Positions 18,379-26,739 of a DNA stretch of 64,000 nt are shown piece after piece. This DNA is from Flavobacterium sp. NG2 (lineage in GTDB: Bacteria; Bacteroidota; Bacteroidia; Flavobacteriales; Flavobacteriaceae). The stretch covers positions 846,001 to 910,000 of the forward strand of contig NZ_CP139420.1 in the NCBI RefSeq assembly GCF_034119845.1, written 5' to 3'. The notes below the pieces were generated by a model, which worked only from the letters and a program-made list of their open reading frames with translations, did no database searches and had not been told where the DNA came from. A program made the translations under genes and the position numbers. Each line of letters opens with the position of its first letter. Within the stretch, counting starts at the first letter, position 1.

Positions 18379-18918
18379 ATGAAAAAAATCATTATACTAC
18401 TCACAATTACCCTATTTATAAGTTGTAAATCCAAAAAAGTAGTTACCACCACCTTACCCATCACAGAGAAAACAGAAGAAGCCACCAAAGAAGTCGAAGA
18501 TGTTTTAGAAGAAAAACCGGCTGCTCCTTACATAAAACTTAATTTAAACGCCGTTAAAAGCTCCCAAAAGCAAAAAGCATACGATTTAGGCAAAAGATTA
18601 TTAAACACCTGTAACACGTCCAAATTTAAGCCTTATAACACTTCTGAAGCTACGAGAAGCGTTATCAATAACATTACCATCGAAGCTATTTCGACCATTT
18701 GTACTCGATACCGCCAATATTACGGTGAATTTATCGACATACAACTCGTCGAAATCTACAAATTAACCGATGATCAAACCACCGTTTATCGTTACAAAGC
18801 CTTATACAGCAAAAAAGTAGCCAACAAAGAACTCCGCGTGTACATGGACACCACAAACCGCATGTCAGCCATCAAAACCATGGATTGGGAAAATCAATAT
18901 GTGGTGAAAAGGAAATAG
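18379..18918 (+). CDS. Small lipoprotein of unknown function
   Basis: 179 residues. A short lipoprotein signal (MKKIIILLTITLFISC) puts the lipidated Cys at 16. A low-complexity Lys/Thr/Glu linker runs to about residue 50, then a folded domain with several Cys (CNTS at about 75, ICTRYRQYYG at about 120) and alternating strands (VEIYKLTDDQTTVYRYKALY), vaguely like lipocalin or DUF3887-type folds. I do not recognise the family. It stands alone between repeat copy B and the toxin-antitoxin region. Confidence 0.75.
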   Translation: MKKIIILLTITLFISCKSKKVVTTTLPITEKTEEATKEVEDVLEEKPAAPYIKLNLNAVKSSQKQKAYDLGKRLLNTCNTSKFKPYNTSEATRSVINNITIEAISTICTRYRQYYGEFIDIQLVEIYKLTDDQTTVYRYKALYSKKVANKELRVYMDTTNRMSAIKTMDWENQYVVKRK

Positions 18919-19273
18919 TTTTATAAATCGTTTGTTAAGTTGCGCTAGTTTTTGTGTTCTCCTATGTCGGTAAGATAAAAAATGATAATTCTATTACGTA
19001 ACTTTTGTCATTCCGGAGGAATCTCAGTTGCAGTAAGCTCTTTGCTTGGGACGCTTTCAGCGTGACAAAGATTACCTATAATCGATGATTGCATTGCCAA
19101 ACTTTGTAGAAAATCTATGTGGAGATTGCTTCGCCTGTTCGTATTTCAAATACTTTATTTGCAAACTGTGTGGGCGCAAAGTCAGAGACATTTGCGCAGC
19201 GAGCTACACTTTGCGGAGCTGGTTGTGGCAAGTCAGAGCGATCGGGTAAGTCAGCGTGATCGAGTTTTTTTAT
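18919..19273. other. Gene-free stretch with degenerate repeat fragments
   Basis: 355 bases. It holds a TTGTCATTCCGGAGGAATC fragment (about 19007-19025) related to the arms of the MITE at 19920-20057, and short near-repeats such as AAGTCAGAGCGATCG and AAGTCAGCGTGATCG (about 19231-19263). No convincing gene. Confidence 0.45.
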
Positions 19274-19573
19274 TTATTCCGCTAATCTGCTTTCAATATC
19301 CATTCTTTCGTGTAAAACTCTAACGACTTCAATTAGATTCGTTTTGTCTTTTTTAAAGAAAATTAAATGTGATTTCACTTTTGAATATTTATATGACTTT
19401 CGGATTTTCCCAAAGTCACAAGCCATATCTAAATCATTGACGATATATTCAATTTCGTCAATGATTAAGTTATAATATCGATCTGCTTGTTCAACGGACC
19501 AATTTTCTGCTGTATAAATCCAAATGTTATTAATGTCTTCTAATGCCTTTTCACTAATTATATACTCTGACAT
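19274..19573 (-). CDS. ParE/RelE-family toxin
   Basis: 99 residues. The sequence follows the ParE pattern: an N-terminal strand and helix (YIISEKALEDINNIWIYTAE), NWSVEQADRYYNLIIDEI, and a C-terminal strand set SKVKSHLIFFKK ... EVVRVLHERMDIESRL. ParE toxins block DNA gyrase; related RelE toxins cleave mRNA on ribosomes, and sequence alone does not settle which, but the ERMD/RL ending favours ParE. Its ATG shares one base with the antitoxin stop codon (TAATG), so translation is coupled. Confidence 0.85.
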   Translation of the reverse strand: MSEYIISEKALEDINNIWIYTAENWSVEQADRYYNLIIDEIEYIVNDLDMACDFGKIRKSYKYSKVKSHLIFFKKDKTNLIEVVRVLHERMDIESRLAE

Positions 19574-19818
19574 TATTTTTGAAAATTAGCTTTTAGCATT
19601 TCAAGATTTTTATGGCGGTCAAAATTGCTGATTTTACTGCTCTTTTCACCAATTTTAAGTTCATTGATTAGAGATTTTTTTTTAGTTTCTTCTTGCTCAA
19701 AAACTCTTAAAGCAGTTCTAACAACTTCACTTACTGAACTATATTTTCCTGTAGAAATTTGTTCATTAATAAAGTTTTCAAAATAGTCACCTAATAATAT
19801 TGATGTATTTCGTGCCAT
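19573..19818 (-). CDS. ParD-family antitoxin
   Basis: 81 residues from the ATG at 19818; an upstream alternative start would lie in the promoter region. The N-terminus MARNTSILLGDYFENFINEQ followed by GKYSSVSEVVRTALRVFEQEE is the ribbon-helix-helix DNA-binding domain of ParD/CopG type; the polar C-terminal tail would wrap the toxin. It precedes the toxin gene, the normal order, and a palindrome over its promoter suggests autorepression. Confidence 0.88.
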   Translation of the reverse strand: MARNTSILLGDYFENFINEQISTGKYSSVSEVVRTALRVFEQEETKKKSLINELKIGEKSSKISNFDRHKNLEMLKANFQK

Positions 19819-19833
19819 AATTATTGTTTTTAC

Positions 19834-19864
19834 CAAAGGTACCAATAATTGGTATTAAAATCAA
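19834..19864 (-). promoter_or_regulatory. Promoter and operator of the ParDE pair
   Basis: Minus strand: -33 TTG (19864-19862), 20-base spacer, -7 TACCTTTG (19841-19834). The inverted repeat TACCAATAATTGGTA (19840-19854, seven-base arms) overlaps the -7 box and the spacer, where a ribbon-helix-helix antitoxin would block transcription. Confidence 0.65.
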
Positions 19865-19919
19865 TTTTTTTCGTTTTTTGCGCAAAAGTTACTGGTAACG
19901 TTTCCCTCCGCTAACGCGA

Positions 19920-20057
19920 GCGCAATGTCATTAAGTTAAGCTTTTTTTTTGTCATTTCGACGAAGGAGAAATCACATAACGTGAGCAACTAGTGTGATTC
20001 CTCCTTCGTCGGAATGACAAAACAGGATGTTTTTTCCTTAACTTAATGACATTGCGC
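19920..20057. mobile_element. MITE-like nested inverted repeat
   Basis: Outer arms: 19920-19940 is the exact reverse complement of 20037-20057 (GCGCAATGTCATTAAGTTAAG on the left without its last base). Inner arms of about 27 bases (from 19951, GTCATTTCGACGAAGGAG, and ending at 20019 with CTTCGTCGGAATGAC) pair with few mismatches. There is no open reading frame inside. Weaker inverted similarity continues outward to about 19886 and 20097. It looks like a non-autonomous, foldback-type element between the ParDE promoter and the HNH-like gene. Confidence 0.65.
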
Positions 20058-20094
20058 GCTAGCTGGGGGCAACGGCTACGGCTGTTAGCGGTAG

Positions 20095-20871
20095 TTACTT
20101 TTTGTTAAACTCGAAAGTTTTGCCTCCGACTTCTATGAATGTAGGAATTCCAGCATTTAACAAAGACAATGAAAGGTCAAAAGGTTCCTTTGAGTTTTTA
20201 GGCTGAAAAGCGACAAAAGCTTCAGTTCCTTCATAAAAAGTCATTACCATTCCGATTAATCCAAATTGGTCAGGTTCAAAAAATTGATATTTGAAGATTG
20301 CTGGATTTTCTCCTTTTATACCTTTTGAAATTTCATCTACTCTAAACTTTTCCTTAACCATTTCTGTCATGGTTTGAGTATTCTTGTCATTATAACTTAT
20401 AAAACCCAATAGCATTTTTACGATACCATTAAAACGTTCTCCAAATTCATGAAAATATATTCCATAAGCGATATGCTCAAAACAACTTACTAATCTATCA
20501 TAGTTTGGATTTCCATAAAGAACTGGATACTTTCTGCCACTTTTTGACTTTAAAGTTTGATGCGTATAATTTTTAATAACTTCTTTATTTAAAAAGTCTT
20601 TGCATTTTCTTCTGATTGCTCTATCAACTTTTGTTTGGCTTTGTAAATAACCAACAAGATTGTTACCAACAATTCCTGCAATTGATAGCATTAAAAATTC
20701 ATCATCGTGTGACTTCTTCGAGTTGTGCTCGTCACAAGAAGGCACAGTTATTAAATCTTTTCTAAAATTTAATCCCATTACATCTTTTGCCTCCGGAAAT
20801 AGGCAAATAGGCGGCACATGTTCTCTCGAAGTCGCAACTTTATCACATTTATAGCAAAACTTGTTTTCCAT
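20095..20871 (-). CDS. HNH-like zinc-motif protein, possible nuclease
   Basis: 258 residues. The N-terminus reads FCYKCDK (Cys6, Cys9), then SREHVPPICLFP and VPSCDEHNSKKSHDDE, the C-x2-C ... EHxPP ... C-x2-H arrangement of HNH-type treble-clef proteins. The remaining 200 residues are helical with no family I recognise. HNH domains often cut DNA, and lone proteins like this one can belong to defence systems, but a catalytic role is not shown. It lies beside the ParDE pair and the MITE, in the only clearly accessory part of the window. Confidence 0.6.
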   Translation of the reverse strand: MENKFCYKCDKVATSREHVPPICLFPEAKDVMGLNFRKDLITVPSCDEHNSKKSHDDEFLMLSIAGIVGNNLVGYLQSQTKVDRAIRRKCKDFLNKEVIKNYTHQTLKSKSGRKYPVLYGNPNYDRLVSCFEHIAYGIYFHEFGERFNGIVKMLLGFISYNDKNTQTMTEMVKEKFRVDEISKGIKGENPAIFKYQFFEPDQFGLIGMVMTFYEGTEAFVAFQPKNSKEPFDLSLSLLNAGIPTFIEVGGKTFEFNKK

Positions 20872-21048
20872 ATATGAAATTCAACGGTTTGTTGATTAGT
20901 AATTACCACAACTCGTTTATATACTCAGTTTTTACTCTTCTAGTTGAACTTATACAACCAATTATGGGTAAATCTGCTCAACTGTTGTTGAGTATTACTT
21001 TTTCCCAAATATATAAAAATCATCAATATAAAAACAGAATTTTCTCAC

Positions 21049-21165
21049 TAGCCCTGACAGCAGCGGCATCCTTGTGGCGGCAGGCGTTAAGCCGCCACAA
21101 GATAGAGCGTATGGCAGGAACAATCAATCCTGAAAATACCCAATCGTCTGCTCCAAAAAACCCTT
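21049..21165 (+). repeat. Intergenic structured repeat family, copy C
   Basis: Flanks AGCCCTGACAG and GCGTATGGCAGGA enclose an 11-bp stem (21071-21081 with 21091-21101) and a nine-base loop that shares GGCGTT with copy A. The tail ends GCTCCAAAAAA near 21160. The 335 bases between 20872 and 21206 hold no other feature. Confidence 0.75.
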
Positions 21166-21206
21166 AGTCTCTCAGAACCTTAGCAACTCAGCACCTCCAA
21201 AAAAAA

Positions 21207-23480
21207 CTAATTCAAACTTGCCTTGAACATTCTCAGTTCTTCCCAGCTGAATTTTTCGCCATATTTTTCTTTTAGTGGTGAAACCGATTCTTCTTGGTAG
21301 CCATGGAAGGCTTCGGTTAATTCTTGAATTTTATCTTCGGGCAAAACATCGTTTATCGTGATAGTTTTAGCGTTGATTAACTTCGTTAAATGACTTAAAA
21401 TGGTTTCCTGTGTGAGTTTTCTAATGGCGGCAATTTCTTTAATTGTGTTTTTTTGTAGCCACAAGTCGTAGGTTTCTTGAACGGTGGATTTTTTGGGTTC
21501 CTTCTTGTCGGTTTTTTTTTTTGAAGTATAGCGGTTGGCATCGGCTTCGTCTTCGATCAAAGTGACGTGGGTTTCTTTGAACTGCGATTGGATGGCATTG
21601 GTTTTTCGGGACAGGTAATGCTTGATGTCGCTGGAAGTTAATTTTTCCTTCGAAATAGGTTCGCCCGCTACCACGGTTTCGATGAGCAATTTGGCTTTCA
21701 TCAAGCGCAAGACTGCTTTGGATTGTAATTCTTCGAGGATTTTGAGTTCTTCGAATAGAGTTTTGGCTTTTTGGGTACGTTTGACTTCTTCGATTTTCCA
21801 CAGAATTTCGAAAACCAATTCGTCCATAGGCGCTAGGAAATAATTGAAAGCCGCCTCGATGCGCTGGCTCACATGAATTAAATCGACGGTTTCGGTATTG
21901 AAAATTTTGTTGAGTTGGTGGACGAATTTTTGCGAAGGTGCAAGCAAACTATCCATAGCTTGAAACTGCTTGTCGGCCCAAAGGGAGTGTTTGGATTTTA
22001 GCTTGGATTCGGTGTCGCCGTTGTAACTGTATTTGTGATTGCGCCATTCTTGTGCCAAATCATGCCATTCGAAACTGTTTATCAGGTAATTATGGATGAA
22101 ATTTTTGGTTTCAAAATGCAGGGAATTTTTCAAAAGCTCGTCGGTGGCTTTGTTTTGGGCGTATTCCATCACTTCTTCATCGTTCGAAATTCCGTTCATA
22201 CGCAACGGAGAAAGCAAAATAAGCCCATTTAACGAACGCAAACGCGATAAGGCGACATAAGCTTGCCCGGGCATAAAAACTTGCGAAACATCAATCGCTG
22301 CTTTATCAAAGGTCAGACCTTGACTTTTATGCACGGTAATCGCCCAAGCGAGTTTGATGGGATAGTGTACAAAAGTCCCCAAAACCTCCTCCTCTATTTC
22401 CTTAGTCAGTTCATCGACTTTGTAACGGATGTTTTGCCATTCGTATTTTTCGACCTCGATGGTTTTGTTTTCTTCGGGAAAATGCACTCGGATTTCGTGA
22501 GACGAAAGCGACTGGATGATTCCCATTTTTCCGTTGAAATATTTTTTTTCGAAAGAGAGGTCGTTTTTGACAAACATCACCTGTGCGCCCACTTTCAGTT
22601 GCAACACTTCATCGAGCGGATACATTTTTTCTGGAAAATCGCCCGTGATTTCGGGTTTGTAATTGACTAATTTCCCTTCTAAATCTTCCAGAGCTTGGGC
22701 ATTCATCGTGTCGGCCTTGGCATTATGAGTTGTTAGGGTAATATAACCTTTGTTGGCTTTGAGGTCAAAATTGGGTTGGACGTATTGATTGAGCACCTCC
22801 ATGTCCTGAGGCGTAATGGTGTTGTTGCGCAGATTATTTAAAACCGAAATGAAGGTTTCATCGTTCTGACGGAAAATTTTGGATAATTCAATATACAACG
22901 GTGGACTTTGCTGTACGACATGGGAATGGAAAAAGAATTTCCCTTTGTAATACTGGCGCAAGGTGCTCCACTCTTCGTCTCGAATCACTGGCGGTAATTG
23001 CAATAAATCGCCAATATACAAAACTTGAACTCCTCCAAAAGGTTGTGATTTTTTACGAACGGTTTGCATCATAAAATCGATAGCGTCCAGTAAATCAGCA
23101 CGGAGCATGCTGACTTCGTCAATCACGAGCAATTCCATATTGCGAATGACGGCTTTCTTGACTCCGTTCATTCTGAAATGACGGCGCAAGGTATCTTTGG
23201 ATTCGAATTTAACTCTATCGGTAAACTGAGAATCAACATTAAAGGACGGAATAAATCCGCCAAACGGCAATTGAAACATCGAATGAATCGTTACACCGCC
23301 CGCATTAAGCGCAGCAATGCCCGTAGGCGCCACGACCACCGTGTTTTTATGGGTGGTTTCAATGATTTGGCGTAACAAAGTGGTTTTTCCGGTTCCTGCT
23401 TTTCCTGTGAGGAAGATGGAACGCTGGGTTTGATTGATAAATTGCAAGGTGTATTTTGAGGCTTCGGTTGTAGTTTGCAT
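21207..23480 (-). CDS. Pif1/RecD2-type helicase with C-terminal helix-turn-helix region
   Basis: 757 residues from the ATG at 23480; the longer frame upstream adds 24 hydrophobic residues that do not fit a cytoplasmic helicase. Walker A GKAGTGKTT lies near residues 27-35 and Walker B LVIDEVSML near 117-125; the UvrD_C_2-like motif TVHKSQGLTFDKAAIDV is near 395. These are SF1B 5'-3' helicase hallmarks. The last 100 residues (TYDLWLQKNTIKEIAAIRKL) form a helix-turn-helix region seen in Bacteroidota members. Likely roles are resolving structured DNA or repair. Its third positions look more GC-rich than those of neighbouring genes. Confidence 0.85.
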   Translation of the reverse strand: MQTTTEASKYTLQFINQTQRSIFLTGKAGTGKTTLLRQIIETTHKNTVVVAPTGIAALNAGGVTIHSMFQLPFGGFIPSFNVDSQFTDRVKFESKDTLRRHFRMNGVKKAVIRNMELLVIDEVSMLRADLLDAIDFMMQTVRKKSQPFGGVQVLYIGDLLQLPPVIRDEEWSTLRQYYKGKFFFHSHVVQQSPPLYIELSKIFRQNDETFISVLNNLRNNTITPQDMEVLNQYVQPNFDLKANKGYITLTTHNAKADTMNAQALEDLEGKLVNYKPEITGDFPEKMYPLDEVLQLKVGAQVMFVKNDLSFEKKYFNGKMGIIQSLSSHEIRVHFPEENKTIEVEKYEWQNIRYKVDELTKEIEEEVLGTFVHYPIKLAWAITVHKSQGLTFDKAAIDVSQVFMPGQAYVALSRLRSLNGLILLSPLRMNGISNDEEVMEYAQNKATDELLKNSLHFETKNFIHNYLINSFEWHDLAQEWRNHKYSYNGDTESKLKSKHSLWADKQFQAMDSLLAPSQKFVHQLNKIFNTETVDLIHVSQRIEAAFNYFLAPMDELVFEILWKIEEVKRTQKAKTLFEELKILEELQSKAVLRLMKAKLLIETVVAGEPISKEKLTSSDIKHYLSRKTNAIQSQFKETHVTLIEDEADANRYTSKKKTDKKEPKKSTVQETYDLWLQKNTIKEIAAIRKLTQETILSHLTKLINAKTITINDVLPEDKIQELTEAFHGYQEESVSPLKEKYGEKFSWEELRMFKASLN

Positions 23481-23523
23481 GGCGTGTAAAATTAGAAATG
23501 TAAAAATACAATAATTACGAAAT

Positions 23524-23561
23524 AAAAAAGCTGCTCGAAAATTTCTTTTCAAACAGCTTTA
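23524..23561 (-). terminator. Terminator after the first GH16 gene
   Basis: 15-base arms 23547-23561 and 23528-23542; the two imperfect positions are G-U pairs only in minus-strand RNA, and a T-rich run follows, so it acts on the GH16 transcript. Confidence 0.75.
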
Positions 23562-23582
23562 TATCAAGTAGTTTATTTTAAT

Positions 23583-24794
23583 TTATTTAATGAAAATCTT
23601 TTGAGAGTAAGTGCCATTTGAATTAATGACATTAATAATATAAGCTCCATCAGGATAAGCACTGGTTGATAAAACGATCGTAGAAAGATTAGAAGTAGTA
23701 TTAAGCAGTTGATTGCCCGACATATCAAATAATTTTATTTGTGATTGACCCGAAAAATTATCCAAAATAATATTCATATTATCCTTAGACTGATCTAAGA
23801 AAACCCTGATACTGCCATTATATCCAGTAGAAGTTGTTGATGTAGTATTGCTATTGACTGAACTAGTAGTCGCCCTTTTCCAAACACGAATATAATCTAC
23901 TGACATTGACGTAGGAATAGCTGGAAGTTGCTTTTTGGCACGAGCATCAGTTACTGGATTTATAGGTTCAAATTTATTATCTAAAAAAGTTACAAAAGGA
24001 ACTCTAAGCCCTAAAGAAACTGTCACATACATGGGTAAATTCCAATGAGTATTAGGTTTTGTTGCTACTTTTTTGCCATCTACATACCATGTGATTTCAG
24101 TATCAGTTACTTCGCATCCATAAACATGGTAGCCTAAAGTTGGATTAAATGAAGCGGTGTAATGATTTTTTTGAGTGGCTACATTCTGTTTTGGTCTATA
24201 CCAAACTCGTTTTCCCCCTTCTTTTAAAACCAAATGTAAGTTAAGATCCATGTCAAAAATATCATCTTGTTCTCCGTTGAAATAATCAAATTGTTGCAAT
24301 TCGACCACATCAATTTCAGAATATACGGTCTTGCCTTCTGCAGCAGCGTCATTAAAATCACTATAAAGCCAAAAGGAAGGACATACTCCACGTCCGTTGT
24401 CAGCTCCTGGAATATTGATTACAGCTCCTTTCATTTTTACTTCAACAAAACCTGTTGTAAAAGTACTTTTGGATTTTAAAATACCCGAATTAAAATAAGT
24501 ACCATCTACAGGAACATTATTGGTATTGTGACTCATTTTAATTTCAGCTGCGTTATTCACAATCTTAACATTGCTGTTGTTATTCCATTTCCAGGCATTT
24601 ACAATCGGTAAATTATTGGCATAGTTCCATTTATTGGCCCAATCAATCGTAGAACTATTAAATTCGTCCGACAAATTAGACTGCAATTCCCACTGTTTAT
24701 TAGGGTCGGGAGAATTTATAAAAGGGGTTTGTTGTCCATAGACAAAAGAAGATACTACTAAAAGCAGTACTAACGATTTTGGTTTAAAATTCAT
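23583..24794 (-). CDS. Secreted GH16 glycanase with type IX sorting domain
   Basis: 403 residues. A signal peptide (1-20) is followed by a GH16 beta-jelly-roll domain (about 30-308) with the catalytic triad Glu160, Asp162, Glu165 in SEIDVVELQ, the beta-bulge form ExDxxE found in agarase, porphyranase and kappa-carrageenase groups. A Ser/Thr linker leads to a C-terminal domain of about 75 residues (IKLFDMSGNQLL, DGAYIINVI, SQKIFIK) typical of type A type IX secretion signals. It should hydrolyse a beta-linked galactan or glucan outside the cell. The substrate is not decided by sequence. It lies next to a near-identical paralogue without the tag. Confidence 0.88.
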   Translation of the reverse strand: MNFKPKSLVLLLVVSSFVYGQQTPFINSPDPNKQWELQSNLSDEFNSSTIDWANKWNYANNLPIVNAWKWNNNSNVKIVNNAAEIKMSHNTNNVPVDGTYFNSGILKSKSTFTTGFVEVKMKGAVINIPGADNGRGVCPSFWLYSDFNDAAAEGKTVYSEIDVVELQQFDYFNGEQDDIFDMDLNLHLVLKEGGKRVWYRPKQNVATQKNHYTASFNPTLGYHVYGCEVTDTEITWYVDGKKVATKPNTHWNLPMYVTVSLGLRVPFVTFLDNKFEPINPVTDARAKKQLPAIPTSMSVDYIRVWKRATTSSVNSNTTSTTSTGYNGSIRVFLDQSKDNMNIILDNFSGQSQIKLFDMSGNQLLNTTSNLSTIVLSTSAYPDGAYIINVINSNGTYSQKIFIK

Positions 24795-24889
24795 AATATT
24801 TGGGTTAAGTTAATAAACCCAAATAAAAAGAGAAATAACAGTAAAAAACATACTGAAATTATCCTGTAGCAAGTTGAAATTAACCTATT

Positions 24890-24924
24890 AAAAAAAAACT
24901 ATTCGAAAATGACTTTTCAAATAG
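24890..24924 (-). terminator. Terminator after the second GH16 gene
   Basis: 11-base arms (24899-24909 and 24914-24924) with one G-U pair in minus-strand RNA, then nine T. Confidence 0.75.
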
Positions 24925-24980
24925 CTTTACACAGAGAATATATCACAACAGTATGTTATACTACTGTTCTTGTGAAATAT

Positions 24981-25901
24981 TTATTTCCAAACACGAACAT
25001 AATCAACAGACATAGAAGTGGGCATTCCTGCAAGTTGCTTTTTGGCACGCTCATCAACCAATGGGTCAACTGGTTCGAATCTATTGTTCATGAATTTAAC
25101 AAAAGGAACTCTAAGTCCTAAAGACATCGTAACATTCATAGGACGATTCCAATGTCCATTAGGCTTAGTAGCCACCTTCACCCCATCAATATACCAATTG
25201 ATTTCAGTTTTTGTCACCTCACAACCGTAAATATGATAATCTAATCTAGGGTCAAATGAAGCTGTATAATGGTTTTTTTGGGTTTCTACTCTTTGTTTTG
25301 GACGATACCAAACATCTTTACCATTTTCTTTGATTACCATGTGTAAGTTAAGATCCATATCAAAAATATCATCTTGCTCCCCTTTAAAATAATCAAATTG
25401 CTGCAATTCGACTACATCAATTTCAGAATAAACAGTTTGGCCTTCTTCAACATTTCTATCAAAATCACTATACAACCAAAACGAAGGACAAACTCCTCTA
25501 CCATTATCCATCCCTGGAACATTGATTGTCGCCCCTTTCATTCTAACTTCAACAAAACCAGTAGTAAAAGTATCTTTAGATTTTAAAATACCCGAATTAA
25601 AATATGTACCCGCAACAGGAACATTATCAGTATTATGACGCATTGTAATTTCTGCGGCATTATTTACAATATTTACATTCGCTTCATTGTTCCATTTCCA
25701 AGCATTTACATTTGGAAGAACTTTTTTAAGTAGCCATTTATTATTCCAATCAATTGATTTTGAATTAAATTCATCAGATAAATTAGTTTGTAGTTTCCAT
25801 TTTTTACTAGAATCTGGAGATAGTATATACGGCTTATTTTGACTCAAAACCGAAAAACAAACAACAAGAAGCAACAGTGAAAAAATTTTTTTCGAATTCA
25901 T
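24981..25901 (-). CDS. GH16 glycanase without sorting domain
   Basis: 306 residues. It aligns without gaps to the first 165 residues of its downstream neighbour and has the same signal peptide layout, triad (Glu160, Asp162, Glu165) and C-terminal VDYVRVWK, where it stops. The type IX tag is absent, so the protein should stay in the periplasm or leave by another route. A tandem duplication followed by gain or loss of the tag explains the pair. No SusC/SusD-like transporter or other glycanase is close by. Each copy has its own terminator, so they are separate transcripts. Confidence 0.87.
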   Translation of the reverse strand: MNSKKIFSLLLLVVCFSVLSQNKPYILSPDSSKKWKLQTNLSDEFNSKSIDWNNKWLLKKVLPNVNAWKWNNEANVNIVNNAAEITMRHNTDNVPVAGTYFNSGILKSKDTFTTGFVEVRMKGATINVPGMDNGRGVCPSFWLYSDFDRNVEEGQTVYSEIDVVELQQFDYFKGEQDDIFDMDLNLHMVIKENGKDVWYRPKQRVETQKNHYTASFDPRLDYHIYGCEVTKTEINWYIDGVKVATKPNGHWNRPMNVTMSLGLRVPFVKFMNNRFEPVDPLVDERAKKQLAGMPTSMSVDYVRVWK

Positions 25902-26012
25902 TTTAGTTAAGTTTTATTGAATTATCAAATTAATGAGATATTCAATAAAAAAACAGACTCAATTTTATCCTCTAATACATTGAAATTAACTAATTTACCA
26001 TAATATAGAAAC

Positions 26013-26048
26013 AAAAAAAATCGGTTTAAAATTACTTTCAAACCGATT
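26013..26048 (-). terminator. Terminator after the Skp/OmpH gene
   Basis: AATCGGTTT (26019-26027) pairs with 26040-26048; a run of T follows on the minus strand. Confidence 0.8.
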
Positions 26049-26069
26049 TGTTACTATATTAAGCGAAAA

Positions 26070-26654
26070 CTATTTTTTAGCTTCTGCTTTTTCTGCTTTC
26101 TCTTCTTTGTCCTCTTTTTTATCAGCCGACTTGTATTTGTCGTTTAACGCTTTGATGATTTCCTTAGTGATATCTAATTTATCTTCAGCATATAAAATAG
26201 AAGCTACATCACCTGTTCCAAAAATGTATGTGTAACCGTTCTTTTTACCGTAGTCTTTGATGAATTTTTTAACACCCGTTACTAGGGTATCCATTTCAGC
26301 TCCACTTTCTTGTTGTAGTTGTTGAGCCAATGCTTGTTGTGCATAACCTAGTTGTTGCTCTCTTTTTTGCAATTCAGCCGCTCTTTTTTGTGCCCATTCT
26401 TGACCGTTAGCTTGTGCTTGCGATTGGAAATTAGCAGCGTCTTGTTTAAAACGATTAATCTCTGCTTCTAATTGTCTTCCTTTTTCTTCAGACTGTGCTT
26501 TATATTTTGCTTCAAGGTCTTTTGCCTCTGTGTATTCTTTCATTAATTCTGAAGTATCAACATAAGCTGTTTTAGCTTCTTTTACTTCTACCGCTTTCTG
26601 ACAAGAAAAAACTGAAACTGCCATCGCGATAATAAATAGTACTTTTTTACTCAT
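26070..26654 (-). CDS. Skp/OmpH-family periplasmic chaperone (lipoprotein form)
   Basis: 194 residues from the ATG at 26654, chosen because it begins a clean lipoprotein signal (MSKKVLFIIA ... VFSC, Cys18). The sequence AYVDTSELMKEYTEAKDLEAK is the OmpH start, followed by a long Gln/Glu/Ala coiled coil (about 45-115) that would form the Skp tentacles. A strand-helix segment (YTYIFGTGDVASILYAED) and a Lys/Glu-rich tail end the protein. Skp-like proteins hold unfolded outer-membrane proteins in the periplasm. Lipidation is a variation on the usual soluble form. Confidence 0.85.
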   Translation of the reverse strand: MSKKVLFIIAMAVSVFSCQKAVEVKEAKTAYVDTSELMKEYTEAKDLEAKYKAQSEEKGRQLEAEINRFKQDAANFQSQAQANGQEWAQKRAAELQKREQQLGYAQQALAQQLQQESGAEMDTLVTGVKKFIKDYGKKNGYTYIFGTGDVASILYAEDKLDITKEIIKALNDKYKSADKKEDKEEKAEKAEAKK

Positions 26655-26731
26655 GCTGTTTTTATTTGTTTTTTGGTATTCGTGAATCTCTGATTTCATT
26701 TTGGTGTATTTGTGATTATTTGTGATTGGAA

Positions 26732-26739
26732 CAAAAATA
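26732..26739 (-). promoter_or_regulatory. -7 element before the Skp/OmpH gene
   Basis: TATTTTTG on the minus strand fits TAnnTTTG, 77 bases before the chosen ATG; no clear -33 TTG. Two TTTGTGATTA-like units follow in the leader. Confidence 0.35.

Noticed and set aside
18185..18382. 65-residue plus-strand frame before the small lipoprotein
   Set aside because: Low-complexity Asn/Gln content, no family resemblance, overlaps the lipoprotein start; likely chance.
19117..19323. 68-residue plus-strand frame
   Set aside because: Composed of degenerate repeat fragments and overlapping the toxin gene end; no protein-like pattern.
20874..21167. 97-residue plus-strand frame
   Set aside because: Its second half is the structured repeat copy C, so it is not a real gene.
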